21,609 nt of DNA. Origin: a virus. The position numbers were made by a program, and so were the translations under genes. The stretch spans positions 1-21,609 of the IMG/VR virus record IMGVR_UViG_3300020445_000093; one strand, 5' to 3'. This document shows, in pieces, positions 17,538-21,609 of the stretch. Each line of letters begins with the position of its first letter. Positions within the stretch are counted from its first letter, which is position 1. The notes beneath the pieces are model-generated. The model searched no databases. It was not told where the DNA came from and worked only from the letters and a program-made list of their open reading frames with translations.

Positions 17538-18959
17538 ATGGCTCTTAATCCGTATTTTCAACAAGGTGCAACCAGTGAACAAAATCTTGTTCAAGATTTA
17601 ATTAATGAACAACTACGCATGTATGGCGTAGAAATTTATTATCTACCTAGACAGTATATGAAAAAGAATACTGTTATTAAAGAGGTAGTAGAATCTAAGT
17701 TCACTGATGCATATCCAATAGAAGCATATGTTGATACCTATGAAGGATATGAAGGAGTAGGAACATTATTATCTAAGTTTGGAATTCAAGAGTTAGATGA
17801 TTTAAATCTTATCATCTCGCAAGAAAGATATAGTAGTTATATTACCCCTCTTATTAAAAATATACCCAATATAGAATTATCTACCAGACCAAAGGAAGGC
17901 GATTTAATATACTTCCCTCTAGGAGACAGACTATTTGAAATTAAGTATGTTGAGCACGAAAAACCATTCTATCAACTACAAAAGAATTATGTTTATGAAC
18001 TAAGATGTGAACTCTTCCGTTATGAGGATGAGGTTGTTGATGTTGGTGTAGATGATATTGATGATACTGTAATTGATAAGGGTTATATCCAAACTCTTAC
18101 ATTGGTTACAGATGCTGTTCAAGCAACTGCTATTACCGGAATTGTAACCGAAGGTGGATTGAGAACAGTTACTCTTACCAATAGAGGATATAATTATGTT
18201 ACCTCTACTTCTAGTCAATATCCACCTAGAGTTGCTATTTCATCAGTAAGAGATAGTATTCCAGGATCTGCTAATAAAACATATACTGCAGTTGGAATTG
18301 CTACATTAATTGATAATATTATTAATTGCGATGGGGTATTAGATACTAAGGTTCAAGGTGTTGAAATAAGAAATCCTGGTTATGGATATAGTGTTGCACC
18401 TGGTATTGGATTTATTCATAATACAGGGGTAGGTGCTGCTGCAACAAGCGAAATAGCTGATGGCACCTTAGGAATCGTTACAATCACTGAGGGCGGTTCT
18501 GGATACATTACAGAACCAATAGTGACTATTGCTGCTCCTGGAGTAGGTACTACTGCTACTGCAAGGGCAGTTATTAGTACAGCAGGTATTGTAACTGCTA
18601 TTAGATGGAAGGATGCTGGTGTAGGATACACTGGAGGGGATACTCCTACTCTTACAATTGCTGCACCTGATACAGGTGCCTTTGGTGATTATGCGGTAGG
18701 TGAGACTGTTACTGGTGCTGCAAGTAGTACTACTGGTATTGTTAATAGTTGGGATGCAAGCACTGGTATTCTTGAACTGAAGATTGTAGATGGTACTTGG
18801 ACTAAGGGAGAAGATATTGTTGGTGCAAGTGCAACTAGAGAAGTCAGAATTATAAACACTGATGATTTAGTTACTCCTTATGCAGATAATGACAATATTG
18901 AAACTGCTGCAGATGATATATTAGACTTCTCCAAGAAGAACCCATTTGGTGATCCCTAA
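17538..18959 (+). CDS. 14: Neck protein gp14 with large C-terminal expansion
   Basis: 473 residues against 256 in T4 gp14, the partner of gp13 in the neck. The N-terminal core is clear: LNPYF (3-7), RMYGVEIYYLPRQYM (27-41), YEGYEG (68-73), and PKEGDLIYFPLGDRLFEI (118-135) with PFYQLQKN (143-150), matching T4 PKEGDLIYFPMDNSLFEI ... PFYQLGQN. The very end, NPFGDP, resembles the T4 terminal region (SPFDNDFMD). Between them, residues about 190-440 are not in T4: GYNY/GYGY/GGSGY/GVGY units at 217, 281, 319 and 360, then a GE...G..S module at 388-438. AGGT at 17527-17530 precedes the ATG at 17538. The extension probably sits on the outside of the neck; this is inference. Confidence 0.92.
   Translation: MALNPYFQQGATSEQNLVQDLINEQLRMYGVEIYYLPRQYMKKNTVIKEVVESKFTDAYPIEAYVDTYEGYEGVGTLLSKFGIQELDDLNLIISQERYSSYITPLIKNIPNIELSTRPKEGDLIYFPLGDRLFEIKYVEHEKPFYQLQKNYVYELRCELFRYEDEVVDVGVDDIDDTVIDKGYIQTLTLVTDAVQATAITGIVTEGGLRTVTLTNRGYNYVTSTSSQYPPRVAISSVRDSIPGSANKTYTAVGIATLIDNIINCDGVLDTKVQGVEIRNPGYGYSVAPGIGFIHNTGVGAAATSEIADGTLGIVTITEGGSGYITEPIVTIAAPGVGTTATARAVISTAGIVTAIRWKDAGVGYTGGDTPTLTIAAPDTGAFGDYAVGETVTGAASSTTGIVNSWDASTGILELKIVDGTWTKGEDIVGASATREVRIINTDDLVTPYADNDNIETAADDILDFSKKNPFGDP
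18105..18672 (+). repeat. GGSGYT-type repeats within gp14
   Basis: Four related units code for residues about 190-378 of gp14. Each has a strand of the type V-x-x-(V/I)-x-(I/L), then (G/R)-x-G-Y, then P-x-(V/L)-x-I(A)APG. The best pair is ITEGGSGYITEPIVTIAAPG and WKDAGVGYTGGDTPTLTIAAP. The units are diverged at DNA level. Confidence 0.65.
18690..18851 (+). repeat. 'GE-x-x-x-G-x-x-S' module in gp14
   Basis: Residues 385-438 of gp14 carry VGETVTGAASSTTGIVNSW and, after about 15 residues, TKGEDIVGASATREVRI. This closely follows the arrangement at 335-511 in the giant protein (VGETVATGDKEGIVESW ... IGEILSGQTSSTKGVI). Confidence 0.55.
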
Positions 18960-18962
18960 ATA
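18956..18962 (+). promoter_or_regulatory. Candidate late promoter element CTAAATA before gp15
   Basis: CTAAATA overlaps the gp14 stop codon and ends 22 nt before the gp15 ATG, nearly the same spacing as the element before gp8. It resembles the T4 late promoter TATAAATA. Confidence 0.5.
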
Positions 18963-18984
18963 AAGCTAATACGTGTATTGAAGA

Positions 18985-19998
18985 ATGTTTGAGTATTTTT
19001 ATCACGAAATTTTAAGAAGAACCATTATTTCTTTTGGTACTTTGTTTAATGGAATGACCATTAAACATAAAGATAGTGATGGTGAGACGGGAAGTGTTAT
19101 TCGCGTTCCTCTTGCGTATGGTCCTACTCAAAAGTTTTTAGCACGTTTGGAGCAATCTCCAGATCTTAATAAGTCAGTTCAGATTACATTACCTAGAATG
19201 TCATTTGAAATGATTGGAATGCAATATGATCCTGCTAGAAAAGTAACTACTACTCAGACATTTCTTGCTGGTTCAGATTCTGATAAATCTGTAAATAAAA
19301 AAGCATATATGCCTGTTCCATATAATATGCAATTTGAACTTGCTATTATGTGTAAATTAAATGATGATGCTTTGCAACTTGTAGAACAAATTTTACCTTA
19401 TTTTCAACCACAATATTCTTTAACAGTAGATTTAGTTGAATCATTAGGAGAGAAGAGAGATATTCCTGTAACGTTAGAAAATATTACTATGGTTGATGAT
19501 TATGAAGGAGATTTTAGCACACGAAGAGTTCTTCTTTATACTTTAAGATTTAGTGCAAAAACATATCTATTTGGCCCTGTTTCTTCTGTTACCGACGATA
19601 TTATTAAAAAGGTTTCTATTGGATACATTGCTGCCGAGTCTTCTGGCACTAAGGCAAGAACTGGAGGAAGAGATGTTACTTATTCTGTTACTCCAAGAGC
19701 AACAAAGAATTATGATGGAGTGGTTTCTACTAACCTATCAGACAATATAAGTTTGGGAGATGTAACCTTCCTTGTAGATGATGGAACTGCATTGACTGTT
19801 GATAATTATATTGTTGTTGATAATGAATCCATGTATGTTGATAAAATTGACGGTAATGAAATAACTGTTCTTCGTGGACAAGATGGAACTACTGCAGCAA
19901 CTCACGTAAAAGGTGCGGATGTTGGCACAATTACTACCGCAGATAATGATCTTATCGAGGTTGGTGATAATTTTGGATTTGATGGGTCTTATGCATGA
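18985..19998 (+). CDS. 15: Tail terminator / sheath stabiliser gp15 with C-terminal extension
   Basis: 337 residues, homologous to T4 gp15 (272 aa), which caps the tail tube and sheath and binds the neck. The start MFEYFYHEILRR (1-12) matches T4 MFGYFYNSSFRR, which fixes the initiation codon. Other shared blocks are VIRVPLAYG (38-46), LPRMSFEM (69-76), NMQFELAIM (114-122) with QLVEQILPYFQPQYS (131-145), the last near-identical to T4 QIVEQILPYFQPHFN, and STRRVLLYTLRFS (178-190). From about residue 215 the sequence is unlike T4: a Gly/Arg/Ser/Thr linker, then a module at 252-322 (YIVVDNESMYVDKIDG, then ITVLRGQDGTTAATHVKGAD). The stop overlaps the gp16 start as ATGA. GAAGA immediately before the ATG is a poor ribosome-binding site. 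Confidence 0.93.
   Translation: MFEYFYHEILRRTIISFGTLFNGMTIKHKDSDGETGSVIRVPLAYGPTQKFLARLEQSPDLNKSVQITLPRMSFEMIGMQYDPARKVTTTQTFLAGSDSDKSVNKKAYMPVPYNMQFELAIMCKLNDDALQLVEQILPYFQPQYSLTVDLVESLGEKRDIPVTLENITMVDDYEGDFSTRRVLLYTLRFSAKTYLFGPVSSVTDDIIKKVSIGYIAAESSGTKARTGGRDVTYSVTPRATKNYDGVVSTNLSDNISLGDVTFLVDDGTALTVDNYIVVDNESMYVDKIDGNEITVLRGQDGTTAATHVKGADVGTITTADNDLIEVGDNFGFDGSYA
19738..19950 (+). repeat. 'E-x-M ... R ... GTT ... H-x-x-G' module at the gp15 C-terminus
   Basis: Residues 252-322 of gp15 form a compact segment with VDNESMYVDKIDG and ITVLRGQDGTTAATHVKGAD. The same pattern is found at 2579-2812 and 14578-14806 in two other virion proteins. It is absent from T4 gp15. Confidence 0.6.
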
Positions 19999-20417
19999 GT
20001 AAGCAACTAGATAAAGCATTTAATATTACCCCTACTGATGTTGTGGTAGAGGAAGCCGCACCTGTGGGAATCCAAAAACCCTCTCGACTTACTCAAGATG
20101 ATATTACTAAAGATTATGAATATACAAGAGGTAATCTTTATAGTATTATAGAAAAGGGACAGGAAGCAATAAATGGAATTCTTGAGCTTGCTCAAGAAAG
20201 TGAAATGCCTAGAGCATATGAAGTTGCAGGACAATTAATTAAAAGTGTTTCAGATGCAACTGATAAATTAATGGATCTTCAAAAGAAATTGAAGGATGTA
20301 GAAGAAGAGACAAAACCAAAAGGACCAAATACAGTTAATAATGCACTCTTTGTGGGATCAACTGCAGAACTTGCAAAGATGATAAAAGAAAGTGACCTTA
20401 GTAGTTCGTCTAAATAA
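19995..20417 (+). CDS. 16: Small terminase subunit gp16
   Basis: 140 residues against 164 in T4 gp16, the small terminase that forms a ring and controls DNA cutting and packaging by the large terminase gp17. The order of features matches the family: an acidic N-terminal segment, a DITKDYEYTRGNLYSIIEKG block (36-55) at the start of a long helical hairpin (about 38-105) with PRAYEVAGQLIKS (72-84), and the conserved end NNALFVGSTAELAKM (115-129), equivalent to T4 NATVFMGSPTELM. Its ATG overlaps the gp15 stop (ATGA), so coupled translation is likely. In T4 gene 17 follows at once; here another long reading frame intervenes. Confidence 0.9.
   Translation: MSKQLDKAFNITPTDVVVEEAAPVGIQKPSRLTQDDITKDYEYTRGNLYSIIEKGQEAINGILELAQESEMPRAYEVAGQLIKSVSDATDKLMDLQKKLKDVEEETKPKGPNTVNNALFVGSTAELAKMIKESDLSSSSK
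20410..20416 (+). promoter_or_regulatory. Candidate late promoter element CTAAATA after gp16
   Basis: CTAAATA overlaps the gp16 stop codon and lies 47 nt before the coiled-coil gene start. The larger spacing leaves room for the hairpin at 20420-20437 in the leader. Confidence 0.45.
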
Positions 20418-20419
20418 AA

Positions 20420-20437
20420 TTGGGAGAAAAATCCCAA
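20420..20437 (+). other. Small perfect hairpin between gp16 and coiled-coil gene
   Basis: TTGGGA and TCCCAA form a perfect 6-bp stem around a GAAAAA loop. No T-tract follows on the + strand, so a standard intrinsic terminator is unlikely. If the CTAAATA at 20410-20416 is a promoter, the hairpin would lie at or very near the 5' end of the new transcript, where it could stabilise mRNA. Otherwise it is a processing or weak pausing site. Confidence 0.45.
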
Positions 20438-20463
20438 AGTAATAACTACTAATAAATTGTAAC

Positions 20464-21609
20464 ATGTCTGACGACAATATTGAAAATCTACCCTCTATTA
20501 ATGATTTTCTCGAAGAAGAGAACTCTGAGGAATTGCCGTCAATAGAAGAATATGTTGAAAAAGAAGAAGAAGTAATAGAAGAAGAAAAAATAGAAGAGCC
20601 TGTATTAGAAACAACTGCAGGTGACCTTACAGAAGTATTACGTCTTATTAGTGATGTAAGAAGGGATATTCCAAATATTCCTGAAATTAAATGCTACGAT
20701 GAAGAATTAAGGTTACTTTCAGAAGAACTTATAGAACTTAGAAAGAGTATTCCTGAAGTTCCAGAAATACCAGAACAAAAAAGTTATGATGGAGAAGTAG
20801 AAGCAATATGTGAACAAATTGATTTAGTAAGAGAAGAAATAAGAAAATTACCTGAACCAAAATATTATGATGAACAAGTAACGGTAATTGAGGATAGACT
20901 GGATAGTCTTCAAACTGATGTAACTAATTTACCGGAAGTAAAATATTATGATTCTGAAATAGCAGCAATATGTGAACAAATTGATCAGGTAAAGTCTGAT
21001 ATTCCTCGTTTACCTGACTGGGTTAATGAAGATAGTCTTCCAGACCTTTCATGGGTTGGTAGAACTTTTAGTATATTAGATGAGAATGTCACGAAGGTTG
21101 ATGATGCATTACATACGGTTAAGGATAGATTAAAATGTGAAGTTGAACAAATTACAGAATCAATAAGTACTAAACAATTTGAAACTGGTGTTGAAATTGA
21201 AGGTGTTAGAAAAAATATAGAAGAAACAAAAGAAGAAATAAGGGATAATATAAAAGAAGTTACAGATAAAATATATGACGAATTAAAGGAAGCTGCTTTA
21301 CAGATTACAGGTCATCATAGGGAATTTAAAGATGATGATAGAAAATTAAGAAAGCAGATACTTGGTGAATATAATGTATTAAAACAGAATGTTAATGAAA
21401 AGATAAAGGAATTTAATGAGAAAAATATTGAATCTCAAAATGTTATTACAGGATCTCTTAGAGATTATTTTGATCAATTACAAAAGGAGATTACTGAACT
21501 TCCTGAAGTAAAATATTATGATAAAGATGTTGAAGGATTAAGAAAAGACCTATCTTCATTAGATGAAAAATATGGAGAGACATCTACTAATATTAGAGAA
21601 CTTTATAGA
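20464..21609 (+). CDS. Long coiled-coil protein with LPEVKYYD-type repeats, 3'-truncated by window
   Basis: The frame is open from the ATG at 20464 to the last base (382 codons, no stop), so the gene continues beyond the window. The protein is very rich in Glu, Lys, Asp and Ile, with a strongly acidic N-terminus (residues 13-50) and long amphipathic helical stretches. A motif of the form (I/L)PE(V/I/P)-x-(K)-x-YD recurs with YD ending at residues 79, 109, 136, 163 and 353; the first four are 27-30 residues apart, the intervals filled with heptad-like helix (for example VEAICEQIDLVREEIRKL). VEAICEQID and IAAICEQID are near-duplicates. A break at about 180-202 (IPRLPDWVNEDSLPDLSW) separates the repeats from a long second coiled coil. 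No Shine-Dalgarno is evident. The place after gp16 suggests a virion or packaging-associated protein; the function is unknown to me. Confidence 0.85.
   Translation, partial: MSDDNIENLPSINDFLEEENSEELPSIEEYVEKEEEVIEEEKIEEPVLETTAGDLTEVLRLISDVRRDIPNIPEIKCYDEELRLLSEELIELRKSIPEVPEIPEQKSYDGEVEAICEQIDLVREEIRKLPEPKYYDEQVTVIEDRLDSLQTDVTNLPEVKYYDSEIAAICEQIDQVKSDIPRLPDWVNEDSLPDLSWVGRTFSILDENVTKVDDALHTVKDRLKCEVEQITESISTKQFETGVEIEGVRKNIEETKEEIRDNIKEVTDKIYDELKEAALQITGHHREFKDDDRKLRKQILGEYNVLKQNVNEKIKEFNEKNIESQNVITGSLRDYFDQLQKEITELPEVKYYDKDVEGLRKDLSSLDEKYGETSTNIRELYR
20674..20952 (+). repeat. 27-30-residue coiled-coil repeats (PE-x-K-x-YD)
   Basis: Four successive units end in KCYD, KSYD, KYYD and KYYD (residues 76-79, 106-109, 133-136, 160-163). 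A fifth copy, LPEVKYYD, lies far downstream at residues 346-353 (21499-21522), suggesting that a second repeat array begins there. Confidence 0.7.

Noticed and set aside
18968-18979. Near-palindrome AATACGTGTATT before gp15
   Set aside because: Two 5-base arms around a 2-base centre are too short and too common in AT-rich DNA to call an operator.
1585-20234. Minus-strand and alternative-frame open reading frames of 60-140 codons (for example 4283-4579, 16633-17058, 12663-12854, 19738-20019)
   Set aside because: All lie inside well-supported + strand genes, have odd compositions (for example Ser/Asn/Ile-rich) that mirror the opposite strand's codons, and show no recognisable motif.
20420-20437. 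Intrinsic terminator after gp16
   Set aside because: The stem is only 6 bp, the loop is A-rich and no T-tract follows on the + strand.
20464-21609. Large terminase gp17 as the gene following gp16
   Set aside because: No Walker A or nuclease motifs are present; the sequence is acidic coiled coil with Pro-containing repeats.
1-21609. Mobile elements, homing endonucleases, tRNAs
   Set aside because: Every stretch longer than about 50 bases is accounted for by structural genes on the + strand, with no inverted repeats, endonuclease motifs or tRNA-like cloverleaf seen.

Overview
The window is a fully coding, AT-rich, single-strand block of virion structural genes from a T4-like myovirus. The best fit is a marine cyanophage of the Prochlorococcus/Synechococcus type; a related marine T4-like phage such as a SAR11 phage cannot be excluded. 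The assignment rests on recognisable T4-family baseplate, neck and terminase proteins in T4 order (8 - 13 - 14 - 15 - 16), on a giant DUF4815-type protein typical of cyanomyoviruses, and on the AT-rich, Gly/Ser/Thr-rich composition. No host-derived metabolic genes, tRNAs, integrases or IS elements were seen.

Layout, all on the + strand. (1) Positions 2-6598 hold the 3' part of a very large virion protein whose 5' end lies outside the window. It sits where T4 has gene 7 and contains tandem beta-type repeats. (2) 6635-8200 is gp8, baseplate wedge. (3) 8207-15820 is a 2537-aa DUF4815-type virion protein, occupying the place of T4 genes 9-12 and wac. (4) 15820-16032 is a 70-aa protein with a coiled-coil end, and 16032-16670 a 212-aa small structural protein; both are joined to their upstream neighbours by TAATG overlaps. 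(5) 16694-17533 gp13 and 17538-18959 gp14 are neck proteins; 18985-19998 is gp15, the tail terminator/sheath stabiliser; 19995-20417 is gp16, the small terminase. (6) 20464 to the window end is the start of a long coiled-coil protein with a repeated LPEVKYYD-type motif; in T4-like phages the large terminase gene 17 would be expected further downstream.

Together the genes build the baseplate wedge periphery, probable adhesin or fibre structures, the neck connecting head to tail, and part of the DNA-packaging motor. Junctions are mostly 0-6 nt or overlapping. The few longer gaps each carry a CTAAATA or CATAAATA element resembling the T4 late promoter TATAAATA, which suggests late transcription units starting at gp8, gp13, gp15 and the coiled-coil gene.

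The most notable signal is modular. At least three kinds of small beta-rich segment recur in different structural proteins of the window: a GGSGYT type, an 'E-x-M ... R-x-x-x-GT ... H-x-x-G' type, and a 'GE-x-x-x-G-x-x-S' type. They enlarge baseplate, neck and tail-terminator proteins relative to T4 while leaving the conserved cores, and often the conserved C-terminal ends, intact. I see no clearly new enzymatic or defence system here.
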